From positions 1 to 34,647 of the forward strand of contig SECN01000028.1 of the NCBI GenBank assembly GCA_004173515.1: 34,647 nt of DNA, written 5' to 3'. Within the stretch, counting starts at the first letter, position 1. The number at the start of each line of letters is the position of its first letter. Under the pieces are notes generated by a model. That model did not search any database. It saw only the letters and a list, made by a program, of their open reading frames with translations, and was not told the DNA's origin. The DNA is from Myxococcaceae bacterium (lineage in GTDB: Bacteria > Myxococcota > Myxococcia > Myxococcales > Myxococcaceae). A program made the position numbers and the translations under genes. Of this stretch, positions 1-8,104 are shown piece by piece.

Positions 1-80
1 GCTCCCCAGTGTCTGGGTCGCAGGGCGGGAGGGGCGGCGGGGGATTCGGGACGATCTGGTGCGAGAACGAAGGAGGGGTC

Positions 81-149
81 ATGGAGTCCGCTCAAGGTGG
101 ATGTGGACAACCCAACAGGTTCAGCCCGACACGGGGGGGCCGACTGTGA
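81..149 (+). CDS. possible 22-residue leader peptide upstream of the JmjC pair
   Basis: A strong ribosome binding site (AAGGAGGGG at 70-78) sits just before an ATG at 81. That ATG is not in frame with the large downstream gene. It opens a 22-codon frame (begins MESAQGGCGQ, ends TRGGRL) whose TGA at 147-149 overlaps the likely GTG start at 146, giving a GTGA overlap as expected for translational coupling. It contains one Cys and several Gly residues. Its codon use is not as GC3-rich as the neighbouring genes, so it may not encode a functional peptide. It could be a regulatory leader ORF, or a modification substrate for the downstream oxygenase-like proteins, but nothing in the sequence proves either. 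Confidence 0.25.
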   Translation: MESAQGGCGQPNRFSPTRGGRL

Positions 150-1180
150 AATCAATTGTCCCCCCTGAAGTAAAAACGTGGCTCGCGCAGAACCTTGTGC
201 GTGGGGTTTCTTCCGCGAGGCTCGGCGCCGTATTGGAGGCGTCTGGAATGGCTTCGGAGGTTGTCTGGGAAACGATTCGCGAAGCCGAACGGCATCCCGC
301 AGTGGGTGGAGGTCGGACCCATGCGACACGCTTGAATGCGTTGGAGTCATTGCTCGCGACGCGTTCGGGATTGCACCGGCAATCGCAGCGCGGACTCCAG
401 GTGGAGCGGCGCCAGCGTCTGTCTCCAGCGGAGTTCTTCACCGAGTACTACCGGTGCAACCGGCCGGTCGTCATTGAAGGGCTGTTGGAGGACTGGCCCG
501 CGATGACACGCTGGACGCCCGCGTGGATGGCGGAGCGTTTCGGGGACGAGACGGTGGAGGTGATGGCGGGACGCGAATCACAGGCATTGCCTGATTTCCA
601 TGCGGACCGTCTGCGTCAAAACGTGTCTTTGCGCGAATTGCTGGCCCGCTTCGACGGTGCGCCGACAAACGACATGTATCTGGTGGCGCGCAACAGCCTG
701 TTGTTGCGCGAGGCGTTCCGGCCGCTGCTGGAGGACCTGCGTGCGCCGGCGGGCTACATCCAGCCGGACCTGCACGGGGCGGACCGCGTGCACCTGTGGC
801 TGGGGCCGGCGGGGACGCTGTCCAACCTGCACCATGATCACCTCAACGTCCTCTTCTGTCAGGTGTGGGGGCGCAAGCAGGTGTGGCTGGCGCCATCATG
901 GGAGACGCCGTGGATGGCCAATGGGCGCGGCTTCTACAGCGACGTGGACGTGCTCGCGCCGGACACCGCGCGCTTTCCGGACTTCGCCCGCGTGGCCCTG
1001 CACACGGTGGAGGTGGGGCCGGGTGACACGCTCCTCATCCCCGTGGGCTGGTGGCACGCGCTGCGCGCGCTGGAGCCGAGCCTGTCCGTGACGTTCGTGA
1101 GCTTCGAGGAGACCCCCGGCCTCAACACCTGCTGGCGGGAGGGCTGGCTGGGGGCCACGCCCCAGGAGGAACACCGATGA
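146..1180 (+). CDS. JmjC/cupin_8-type Fe(II)/2-oxoglutarate oxygenase, apparently active
   Basis: This 344-residue protein has two parts. Residues about 5-55 form a helical N-terminal domain (PEVKTWLAQNLVRG...), and residues about 95-320 form a JmjC-like cupin. The facial triad is present: HxD at H229/D231 (NLHHDHLN) and the distal His at H304 (GWWHAL). The family uses Fe(II) and 2-oxoglutarate to hydroxylate protein or small-molecule targets; the target here is unknown. I chose the GTG at 146 because the first codons are AT-rich and the conserved domain begins at once; an in-frame ATG at 101 is the main alternative. It overlaps the next gene by 4 nt (ATGA), so the two are probably co-translated. 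No signal peptide is visible, so it is likely cytoplasmic. Confidence 0.85.
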   Translation: MKSIVPPEVKTWLAQNLVRGVSSARLGAVLEASGMASEVVWETIREAERHPAVGGGRTHATRLNALESLLATRSGLHRQSQRGLQVERRQRLSPAEFFTEYYRCNRPVVIEGLLEDWPAMTRWTPAWMAERFGDETVEVMAGRESQALPDFHADRLRQNVSLRELLARFDGAPTNDMYLVARNSLLLREAFRPLLEDLRAPAGYIQPDLHGADRVHLWLGPAGTLSNLHHDHLNVLFCQVWGRKQVWLAPSWETPWMANGRGFYSDVDVLAPDTARFPDFARVALHTVEVGPGDTLLIPVGWWHALRALEPSLSVTFVSFEETPGLNTCWREGWLGATPQEEHR

Positions 1181-2079
1181 GTCCTTCGAATCCGGCGCGC
1201 GCGGTGGCAGCGGAGGGTGGTTCGCCCCTGGCTCCCGAGTGGCGCCAGTGGCTGGTGGAGAACCTGCTGCGCGGCACGTCGGCGCGGGAGCTGGTGGCGG
1301 CGCTGGAGAAGGCGGGCGTGTCGGCGGAGCAGGCGCGCCGGGCGGTGGAGGCGGAGCAGCAGGAGCCCTTCGTCGCGGGGGCCCTGCGCGCGGTGGGGAT
1401 GCAGCGCAAGCTGGAGGGCCTGCTGGATGTGTACGCGGAGCTGTTCCAGCAGACGGATGCGCCGCCCCGGGTGGACCGTCATGACGCGCTGACGTCCGTC
1501 GCGTTCTTCGAGCGCTACTACTTCCAGAACCTGCCTGTGGTGCTGCGCGACGGCTGGCCGGCTTCGCTGTCCTCGCAAGAATGGTCCCCGGCCCGGGTGG
1601 CGGGACGCCTGGGCGAGCGCGAGGCCCGGCACGCGTGCTGCGTGCCGCTGTTCGAGGATGCCCGGATGGCGTCGTTGGCGCGGGAGCTGACCGTGCCCCG
1701 GGGCCTCGCGTCGCAGGACATGCGCGCGTGCGAGCCCCGCCTGTGGTGGGAGCCCGCGGGGACGGAGGTTCCGCTGCGCGCGTCGCGGCGCAACGTGTTG
1801 CTGGCCCAGGTGCATGGGGTGCGTCGGCTCCAGCTCGTTCCGGCGTTCGAGCTGCGACGCGTGGCCACGTCAGCGGAAGGCGCGCGGGCGCCGCTGCGCC
1901 TGGACGTGGCGCTGTCGCCCGGGGAGCTGCTGCTGTTGCCGGTGGGGTGGTGGTACGGCTTCACGGCGCCGGAGGGTGGCGTGGCCGTCTCGTTCGAGGC
2001 GTTCGCGTTGCCGGAGCCGAACGTGACGTGGGACTCCGACGCGGAGCCCCTGCCGTCGCCGCTGCCGCCCCGGGACTGA
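1177..2079 (+). CDS. degenerate JmjC/cupin_8 paralogue, probable pseudoenzyme
   Basis: This 300-residue protein is a tandem paralogue of the preceding gene. It has the same N-terminal helical domain (PEWRQWLVENLLRG at about 20-33) and the same cupin scaffold. Where the partner has HHDH (H229-H232) this protein has R201-A202-S203-R204, and the distal His in GWWH is Tyr260 in GWWYGF. All three predicted iron ligands are therefore lost, while flanking scaffold segments (AGT, NVL, QV.G, LLPVGWW) are retained. It is probably a non-catalytic partner or regulator of the active paralogue. The ATG at 1177 has a good AGGAGGA site at 1164-1170 and overlaps the upstream stop. Codon use is normal for the region, so it looks maintained rather than decaying. 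Confidence 0.85.
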   Translation: MSPSNPARAVAAEGGSPLAPEWRQWLVENLLRGTSARELVAALEKAGVSAEQARRAVEAEQQEPFVAGALRAVGMQRKLEGLLDVYAELFQQTDAPPRVDRHDALTSVAFFERYYFQNLPVVLRDGWPASLSSQEWSPARVAGRLGEREARHACCVPLFEDARMASLARELTVPRGLASQDMRACEPRLWWEPAGTEVPLRASRRNVLLAQVHGVRRLQLVPAFELRRVATSAEGARAPLRLDVALSPGELLLLPVGWWYGFTAPEGGVAVSFEAFALPEPNVTWDSDAEPLPSPLPPRD

Positions 2080-2085
2080 CGGGAC

Positions 2086-2109
2086 GGCTCGCCGGAGCCC
2101 GCGCGAGCC
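2086..2109. terminator. possible bidirectional hairpin between convergent genes
   Basis: GGCTCGC at 2086-2092 is complementary to GCGAGCC at 2103-2109, with a 10-nt loop. It lies in the 36-nt gap between the JmjC pair and the convergent CHAT gene. There is no T tract, so factor-independent termination is uncertain. Confidence 0.35.
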
Positions 2110-2115
2110 AGGGCG

Positions 2116-4896
2116 CTACTGGTACAGCAGCACCTTGTCCACCCAGCGCATGCCGGGCTGCTTCTGATGCCACTCGAGCCGCTCGGCGCGCAGGGCCAGG
2201 GAGGGCTCCGTGCCGGCCTGGATGCGCTCGCGCACCGCGCGGAAGAAGGCGCCCGCGTCATTGGGGATGTCCGCCGTGGCCGCGAAGACGGCGCGCGCCC
2301 CGGAGGCGACGAAGGCCTGTGGCAGCGAGGACGTCTGGTGCAAGAACGGCGAGAGACGGGCCGCGCTGCACGCGCCCAGCACCACCAGCGGCGCGCCGTG
2401 GAAGTGCCGGCGGCGCAGCTCCTCCGCGGTGAGCGCGTAGCTGCCGTCCTGCTGCGGCGACAGCGCGATGACCGTGGCGTCCGACAGCGCACGGTCCACC
2501 ACGCCGTGCGCGTGGATGTCGATGTCGGTGGCCTGCTCCATCGCTTCCAGCACGCGCTCCGGCGTGGCCTGCGTGCCCTTGAGGCGCAGCAGGCGCTGCG
2601 CTCCCGCCAGGTCCAGCTCCGTCGCCGACGGCAGGCGGGCCAGCCGCAGCGATGGCGGCGGCTCCACGTCCGACACCACGACATGCATGGGGGGCTTCGC
2701 GGGCGGCGGCCCGTGGGCGCCCGTGCCCACGCGGTAGCTCCAGGCCAGGTCCGCCGGGAGGATGCCGGAGCGGCTGTCCAGCGGCGGCGCGGCCAGCACC
2801 GACACGCGGGGACAGTCGCGCAGCAGATCCACCAGCTCCCCGGGCACCAGGCCCGTCAGGTCGTCGCGCAGGGGCACGGTGCGCGTGGCGTCGTAGTGGC
2901 CGCGAATCTGGCCCTGGTGTCCCCGCACGACCGCCACCGTGCGCTCGTCCTCCACCGCGGCGGCCAGCACGCAGCCCTCCGGCACGGGCACCTGGAGGCT
3001 TTCGGCCACCACGTCCATCGCCTCGCGGAAGGCGCCCGCGTGGCCCGCGCTCACCGCCAGCGTCCGGTAGGCCACCACCCGCGCGTCCTTCGCGTCCGCG
3101 TTGACGCGCAGGAGCGGCTCCGCCTCCGCGATGGCGCGGCGCAGCTGCTTCTGGCCCGCGCGCCAGTCCCGGTCCACCGCGAAGCGACCCGCGATGAGCG
3201 TGGCCAGCACGCGCCGGCCCGCGTTCTCCTGCAGCGGCGTCACCCGCGCCAGCTCCGCCCGGAGGCGCGCTTCGTCGGACGGTCGGGGATCCAACCGCGC
3301 GAGGTCCGCGAGGATCCACGCCCCCTGCAACCCGGGCGTCTGTCCGCACGAGAGGGCCGCCTCCAGCTCCTGCCGGGCCTCCTGCGGGCGGAACTCCATC
3401 AGCGCCAGCGAGGCCAGGTTGCGGTGCGCCTGCGTGAGGGCCAGACAGTCCTCCGGCCGCCGGGCCAGGGACTCGGTGAGGTACGCGCGCGACAGCGCGA
3501 TGCGCACCTGGAAGCGCGTCGCGTTGGCCAGCATCACCAGCGCCGCGCCCTCGCGCTCCCACTCGCCCAGCGCGGCGGCCTCCTGCCATGCGGCGCGCGC
3601 GGACTCCTCGCCCTCCAACAGCCGGTTGGACGCGGTCGCGCGCTGGCTCAGGCGCGTGAGCAGGTCCACGCAGCGCAGGGGCAGCTTGCGCGCGCGGCAC
3701 TCGGACAGCGCCGCGCGCAGCCGGTCCCCGGCCTGGGCGCCATGGCCCGCGAGGTCGTCCAGCCGCGCGCCCTCCTGCGCCACGCGCGAGAGGATCCACG
3801 GATCGCTCACGTCGCGCGTCAGGGCCTGCAACTCCTCCTGCGTGCGCGCCACGCCCGGCGTGCGCAGCAGGGCGCCCAGCAGCAGGTCCCGGGCCGCGTC
3901 GTCCTGGCGCAGGCGCTCGATGAGGCTCGCGGGGGAGGGGTGCTTCTCGAACACCAGTTGCGCGTACTCGCGCGCGAGCGGCGAGCGGCGCGTGAAGTCC
4001 TGCGCGGCCACCCGCTGCACGGTGGCCTCCAGCGCGGTGTCCCCCGCCGCGTGGTCCAACACCTTCGCGAGCGGCAGCAGCTCCTGGACGCGGGCTGTGT
4101 CCTCCGCGGTCATCAGCAGGTCGTAGAACTGCTCGCGCGCGAGGCCCGGGAAGCGGCCCGCGGCCTCCACCGGCAGGGGCGCGTCGGGCGTGCGCAGCCG
4201 GGCGAGGAACGCCTTGTGGGTGGCCTCCCAGGCGTCGGCCCGCGCCCGCAGCCGGGCGCGCAGGCTCCGGGCCTGTTCGCGGGCCTCCTCGCTCCAGCCG
4301 GGCTCCGCCTTCGTGGCCACCTGGTCGAACGTGGCCGCGGCGACGAGCGACAGGCCCAGCTCGCGCGTCAACACCGCCCGGTTCCAGCGCGCCTGCGGAT
4401 GGTCGGGCGCCGCTTCGAGCGTGGCGTCCAGCAACGCCAGGGCATCGTCGTGCCGTCCGCGCAGGAAGAGGGCGGCGGCCCGGTCGCTGTCGCGGTCCTG
4501 CGAGGGCAGGGTGCGCGACAGGTGCGCGAGCGCCTGCTCCGTGTCGCCATGCAGCAGGTAGCTGATCGCGACCCCGTGCGCGTCGCCGCGCTCTTCCAGG
4601 GTGGACAGCGGCCCGAGCGGCACCGGCCGGGCCAGCGTCTCCGGCGCGTGTGGGGGCGCATAGGGGCGGTGCACGTCCGCGGCGGGGAGGCTCAGGCGCA
4701 CTTCCAGGGGGCGCGTGGGCAGCTCCGACAGCCACAGGGCCTGGCTGTCCGGGGCCGGTGCGTGCTGCTTCCAGGCGCGCACGGCGCCAAAACCCACGGC
4801 CCCGCAGAGCGCCAGTCCCACCGCGAAGGCGGCGTGTCTCACGCTCGTGCGCCCCGACGGGCGCATGCCTCGGGGCGTCTGCTGCATGCCAGTCAT
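2116..4896 (-). CDS. membrane-anchored TPR-CHAT domain protein (caspase-like peptidase family)
   Basis: A 926-residue protein. Residues about 20-42 are one hydrophobic segment after a basic N-terminus (inside, then the rest outside the inner membrane, or a signal anchor). A long Ala/Leu/Arg-rich helical region with TPR-like repeats follows (for example around AALFLRGRHDDALALLDATL). Residues about 690-926 form a CHAT domain. The CHAT catalytic dyad is visible as His797 in DIDIHAHG and Cys843 in VVLGACSAA, followed by the typical PQAFVASGARAVFAA segment. CHAT proteins are clan CD peptidases related to caspases and separases. The start was set at 4896 because GGGAGG lies 6 nt upstream; a start at 4938 is possible. 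The substrate is unknown, and no sigma factor or gasdermin-like gene lies beside it. Confidence 0.85.
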   Translation of the reverse strand: MTGMQQTPRGMRPSGRTSVRHAAFAVGLALCGAVGFGAVRAWKQHAPAPDSQALWLSELPTRPLEVRLSLPAADVHRPYAPPHAPETLARPVPLGPLSTLEERGDAHGVAISYLLHGDTEQALAHLSRTLPSQDRDSDRAAALFLRGRHDDALALLDATLEAAPDHPQARWNRAVLTRELGLSLVAAATFDQVATKAEPGWSEEAREQARSLRARLRARADAWEATHKAFLARLRTPDAPLPVEAAGRFPGLAREQFYDLLMTAEDTARVQELLPLAKVLDHAAGDTALEATVQRVAAQDFTRRSPLAREYAQLVFEKHPSPASLIERLRQDDAARDLLLGALLRTPGVARTQEELQALTRDVSDPWILSRVAQEGARLDDLAGHGAQAGDRLRAALSECRARKLPLRCVDLLTRLSQRATASNRLLEGEESARAAWQEAAALGEWEREGAALVMLANATRFQVRIALSRAYLTESLARRPEDCLALTQAHRNLASLALMEFRPQEARQELEAALSCGQTPGLQGAWILADLARLDPRPSDEARLRAELARVTPLQENAGRRVLATLIAGRFAVDRDWRAGQKQLRRAIAEAEPLLRVNADAKDARVVAYRTLAVSAGHAGAFREAMDVVAESLQVPVPEGCVLAAAVEDERTVAVVRGHQGQIRGHYDATRTVPLRDDLTGLVPGELVDLLRDCPRVSVLAAPPLDSRSGILPADLAWSYRVGTGAHGPPPAKPPMHVVVSDVEPPPSLRLARLPSATELDLAGAQRLLRLKGTQATPERVLEAMEQATDIDIHAHGVVDRALSDATVIALSPQQDGSYALTAEELRRRHFHGAPLVVLGACSAARLSPFLHQTSSLPQAFVASGARAVFAATADIPNDAGAFFRAVRERIQAGTEPSLALRAERLEWHQKQPGMRWVDKVLLYQ

Positions 4897-4961
4897 CCGG
4901 GGCCTCCCGCGTGCCCCCGCCTGTCTCCGCGGGTCCAACGAAAGACAGTCTATGGCGAATC

Positions 4962-4986
4962 CCCCCGGGCCCGACAGACCCGGGGG
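4962..4986. terminator. GC hairpin between the M14 gene and the CHAT gene
   Basis: CCCCCGGG at 4962-4969 pairs with CCCGGGGG at 4979-4986 around a 9-nt loop. It lies downstream of the stop of the minus-strand peptidase gene and upstream of the CHAT start. The four-base A/T run is on the wrong side for a classical terminator of the minus-strand transcript, so its role is unclear. Confidence 0.3.
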
Positions 4987-5032
4987 AAAACCACAGGATG
5001 GCCGTTCGTTTGTGCCCGGACGGTTACCCCGG

Positions 5033-6709
5033 TTACTCCACCTTCAGGGGGGCGCGCGTGGCCTCCACGACCCGGTGGATGGGGTACAGCTCGCCCACCG
5101 TGAGGCTGTCGTCCAGGAACTGCCAGCGGCAGAAGCCGTCGTCCGAGTGCGGCTCCAGCAGGTAGGTGGCGAGCGTGCCGGTGCGCTGGTCGGTGGGGAC
5201 CTTGAGGGTGCCGGCGGGGAACTCGCGCTCGGAGCGCTCGGCGGCCACGGTGAGGATGGTCTCGAAGCGCACGGGCTTGGGCTTCTGGCTCAAGGGCACT
5301 TCGTTCTCACCCGGGGCCGGCACGTTGGCGGCGACGTCCGGGCTGAAGGTCTGCTCGCGGCGGGCGATGCGGTAGCTGTCCACCTGGAAGCGCTCGGCGG
5401 TGGCCAGCTTCTCGAAGTGGATGCCGTGGCCTTCCAGCCGGGACGCGAGCGACGCGGGGACCAGGTACGCGGACGGCGTGCTCACCGCGTGGGTGGGCAC
5501 GAAGGTGCGGTAGTGCGGCGACTTGTAGGCCTTGCGGCGCTTGCCCGGGTAGCGGCGGCCCTCGATGCTGGCCTCGTCGAAGGAGTTGATGGTGGCGATG
5601 TCCTTGCCCAGCACGTAGGCGGGGTAGTCGAACACCAGCGCGCCTTCCGCGTTGCGGTGCGGGACGCCGTAGTTGATGCCCACCAGGTCCTTCACGTCGG
5701 GGGACCTGCCGCGCGCGATGATGGCCGCCTCCTCGAAGGAGGTGGCCGCGCGGTAGTCCTTGGCGTAGCGGGCCGCGTCGCGGATGAGCTCCAGCACCCA
5801 CGCGCGGATGACGGCGCAGCGGCGCGGGAAGTCGATATAGCTGTACGTCTCCAGCAGCACGTCCAGGCGGCCCAAGAGGCCCCGGTAGTGGCTGCCGAAG
5901 CGGGGCAGCGCGGGGTAGGTGTGCCAGCCGGAGCGCGGGTCGCCTTCCTTGAGGAAGTTGCCGTACCAGAAGCTGTCGAAGCCGTGCTTCTTCTTCACCG
6001 CGGCGGACACGCGCTCGGCCAGCTCGCGGTTGTAGTCGCGCGACAGGTGGAATAGCTCCGCGTTGCCGTGCGGGATGTCGAACGTCAGGTCGAAGGCGTG
6101 GATGCTGCCGTCGGTGGTGTGGCAGTCCACGAAGAGGTGCGGCCACCACGCCTGGTACAGCTTCGCGAGCGCGCGCGTCTCCGGGGCCTCCTGCTTCATG
6201 TTGTCGCGGTTGAGGTTCCAGCCCTCGCCCGTGTAGCGCGTGCCCACGCCGCCCGGCGGGTTCACCTGGCCCTCCAGGTTCTTCAGGTCGAGCGCGCGGT
6301 TTCCCGGGCTGATCCTGTCATTGCCGTCCGGGTTGAAGTTGGGGACGAAGACGAGGCAGAGCCTGTCGAGCAGCTTCTTGCCCAGCGACGTGAGGGTGAG
6401 GTCGCGCGCGAGCCCCAGCAGCGTCTCCTTGCCCTCCACCTCACCGGCGTGGATGTTGGCCTCCACCATCACGATGATCTTCTTCTGCTTCTGCGCCAGC
6501 TCCGGCGTGAAGCAGTTGCGGTCGCTGATGACCAGGGAGATGAGCGGCTGGCCCTCGCCGCTCTGACCGAAGTCCACGCGCTTCGCGAGCTTCGTCTGGC
6601 CGACGAGCGTGTCGATGAAGGCGACCACGTCGGCGCTGCGGGAGGTTTCCTGGTAGTCGGTGGCTTCCGCGCGGGTGCGCAGCTGGGGGATGGGCATAGG
6701 TGCGCGCAT
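5033..6709 (-). CDS. M14-family zinc carboxypeptidase-like protein
   Basis: A 558-residue M14 metallopeptidase-like protein. The zinc ligands are visible as HxxE (H87, E90 in NIHAGE) and a distal His (H197 in VDCHTTD). The substrate-binding Arg is probably R168 in NLNRDN, and the catalytic Glu is probably E287 in LLETYS. FNPDGND at about 125-131 is the usual M14 loop. The family hydrolyses C-terminal residues or related amide bonds in peptides and cell-wall fragments. There is no clear signal peptide, unlike many secreted M14 enzymes. About 200 C-terminal residues extend beyond the catalytic core and may form a separate beta domain. The start at 6709 was chosen because GGAG lies 7 nt upstream; an ATG at 6697 lacks such a site. 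It is divergent from the lipoprotein gene at 6863. Confidence 0.9.
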   Translation of the reverse strand: MRAPMPIPQLRTRAEATDYQETSRSADVVAFIDTLVGQTKLAKRVDFGQSGEGQPLISLVISDRNCFTPELAQKQKKIIVMVEANIHAGEVEGKETLLGLARDLTLTSLGKKLLDRLCLVFVPNFNPDGNDRISPGNRALDLKNLEGQVNPPGGVGTRYTGEGWNLNRDNMKQEAPETRALAKLYQAWWPHLFVDCHTTDGSIHAFDLTFDIPHGNAELFHLSRDYNRELAERVSAAVKKKHGFDSFWYGNFLKEGDPRSGWHTYPALPRFGSHYRGLLGRLDVLLETYSYIDFPRRCAVIRAWVLELIRDAARYAKDYRAATSFEEAAIIARGRSPDVKDLVGINYGVPHRNAEGALVFDYPAYVLGKDIATINSFDEASIEGRRYPGKRRKAYKSPHYRTFVPTHAVSTPSAYLVPASLASRLEGHGIHFEKLATAERFQVDSYRIARREQTFSPDVAANVPAPGENEVPLSQKPKPVRFETILTVAAERSEREFPAGTLKVPTDQRTGTLATYLLEPHSDDGFCRWQFLDDSLTVGELYPIHRVVEATRAPLKVE

Positions 6710-6736
6710 CCGAGCGCTCCGTGCATGCGGCGTCAA

Positions 6737-6748
6737 GCACGCGCGTGC
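6737..6748. promoter_or_regulatory. 12-bp perfect palindrome in a divergent promoter region
   Basis: GCACGCGCGTGC is a perfect dyad in the 153-bp region between the M14 peptidase and the lipoprotein gene. It could be an operator. Alternating purine/pyrimidine GC palindromes arise readily by chance at this base composition, so support is weak. Confidence 0.2.
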
Positions 6749-6862
6749 GTGGGTGCGGAGGACCCGGCATTCGTATCCGGTGCCTTCGCCGGGGGGCTGA
6801 CTTGCCGCGTCGGGGCGGTGTCCCATATGAGACCGGCCGGACGGCTTCGCGAGGGGAACATC

Positions 6863-7912
6863 GTGATTCGGAGTGACAAGCGGCTTGGACCGGCCCTGGT
6901 GGTGGTGCTCGCGGGCTCGATGGTGTGGGGGACGGGCTGCAAGAAGGAGGAGGCCGCCTCTCCCGTGGACGCGGGCGTGGTGGCGGTCGCGGCCGTGCAC
7001 GACGCGGGAGTCCCGGACGCGGGGACGGTCGCGCAGGTGAAGAAGCCGCTGCGCTTCTCGGACGTGACGCTCACGAAGACCGATGACCGGTTGACCGTGA
7101 CGTACACGCTCACCAACCCGGGGACGGCGCAGGCGCGCGGGGACGCGTGCCTGTCGTTGCACGACGAGCAGGGGATGTTCATCGACTACGAGCGGCTGGG
7201 TGGCATCACCGTGAAGGGCGGCACGAGCGACACGTTCGAGGATCAGGTGCGGCTGACCGAGGCGTATTGGAAGCAGGCCCGCACGGTGCTGCTGTTCACG
7301 TCCGCCGACGGTGGCTGCCCGTCCGGCATCACCAAGATGACCAGTGAGCGGTTCCAGGTGCTGCCCTCGGGACAGCCTGCTCCCGCTGGCACGCCGGCAC
7401 CCCAGGCCCCGGAGACGTCGCCGCCGGTGGACGACCTCGTGGTGTCCGACGTCCAGCTGCGTCAAGAGGGAATCTCGGACAACTACTCCATCACGTACAC
7501 CGTGAAGAACCCCTCCACCCAGCGCGTGTCGGGACGGGGATGCCTGCGGGGTTACATCGCGACGGGTGAGCGCTTCCTGGATGAGGATTTCGTGGGGGAG
7601 TTCAGCCTGCGTCCCGGGGGCTCGGAGACCCTCACCGACACGGTCGTCTTCGACAATGACAAGCACTGGGACGAGGTGAAGGTGCTGCGCCTCTACATGA
7701 ACCACTATGGCTGCGCGGGTGTGGTGGACGCGGAGAATCTCGGCTTCTCCTTCGACAAGCCCTCGGGCATCCATGCCCCCCTGGTAGGCGTGGATGCGGA
7801 GGTGGAAGACGAGCCGGAGACCGACATGGACTCGAGCGACGAATACGACACCTCTCCGCCGCCGCTCGCGGAGGACTCCGACAGCGATTCGCCGGAGGAG
7901 ACGGGCCACTGA
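6863..7912 (+). CDS. lipoprotein with two CARDB-like beta-sandwich domains
   Basis: A 349-residue predicted lipoprotein. A basic N-terminus and a hydrophobic segment end in GTGC, a weak lipobox, at about residue 26. A low-complexity Ala/Val/Asp linker follows. Two homologous domains come next, starting near RFSDVTLTKTDDRLTVTYTL and VVSDVQLRQEGISDNYSITY, each with a conserved Cys pair; they resemble CARDB-type Ig folds. The C-terminus is very acidic (residues about 315-349: D, E, S and P), suggesting a flexible tail. The GTG start has GAGGGG 6 nt upstream. The role is unknown; it is likely surface or periplasmic. It shares a 153-bp divergent promoter region with the M14 gene. Confidence 0.8.
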   Translation: MIRSDKRLGPALVVVLAGSMVWGTGCKKEEAASPVDAGVVAVAAVHDAGVPDAGTVAQVKKPLRFSDVTLTKTDDRLTVTYTLTNPGTAQARGDACLSLHDEQGMFIDYERLGGITVKGGTSDTFEDQVRLTEAYWKQARTVLLFTSADGGCPSGITKMTSERFQVLPSGQPAPAGTPAPQAPETSPPVDDLVVSDVQLRQEGISDNYSITYTVKNPSTQRVSGRGCLRGYIATGERFLDEDFVGEFSLRPGGSETLTDTVVFDNDKHWDEVKVLRLYMNHYGCAGVVDAENLGFSFDKPSGIHAPLVGVDAEVEDEPETDMDSSDEYDTSPPPLAEDSDSDSPEETGH

Positions 7913-8104
7913 CGGACCTTCACGCGCGCTCGCCTCGCACGGGCCTGCCGAGCACGCAGGGGTGCAGGCGGAGGTGCAGGGCGGGGCGCTCGGCGAGAGG
8001 TGAGTCCCTGCGAGGCAAGGTGCCGCCCGAACGTGTCCGGTGCACTGTCCGTGCGCGACAGAACGGCTTGCCGCCCGCGCCACCGCGTCGCTAGCGTCCT
8101 GGAC

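Noticed and set aside
1..58. Possible end of an upstream gene at the left edge
   Set aside because: One frame is open from base 1 to 165, but it lacks typical GC3 codon use and recognisable sequence; too short to support.
2167..5103. 978-codon open frame on the plus strand
   Set aside because: It is antisense to the CHAT gene and gives an Arg/Gln/Gly/Leu-rich low-information translation, a common shadow in GC-rich DNA.
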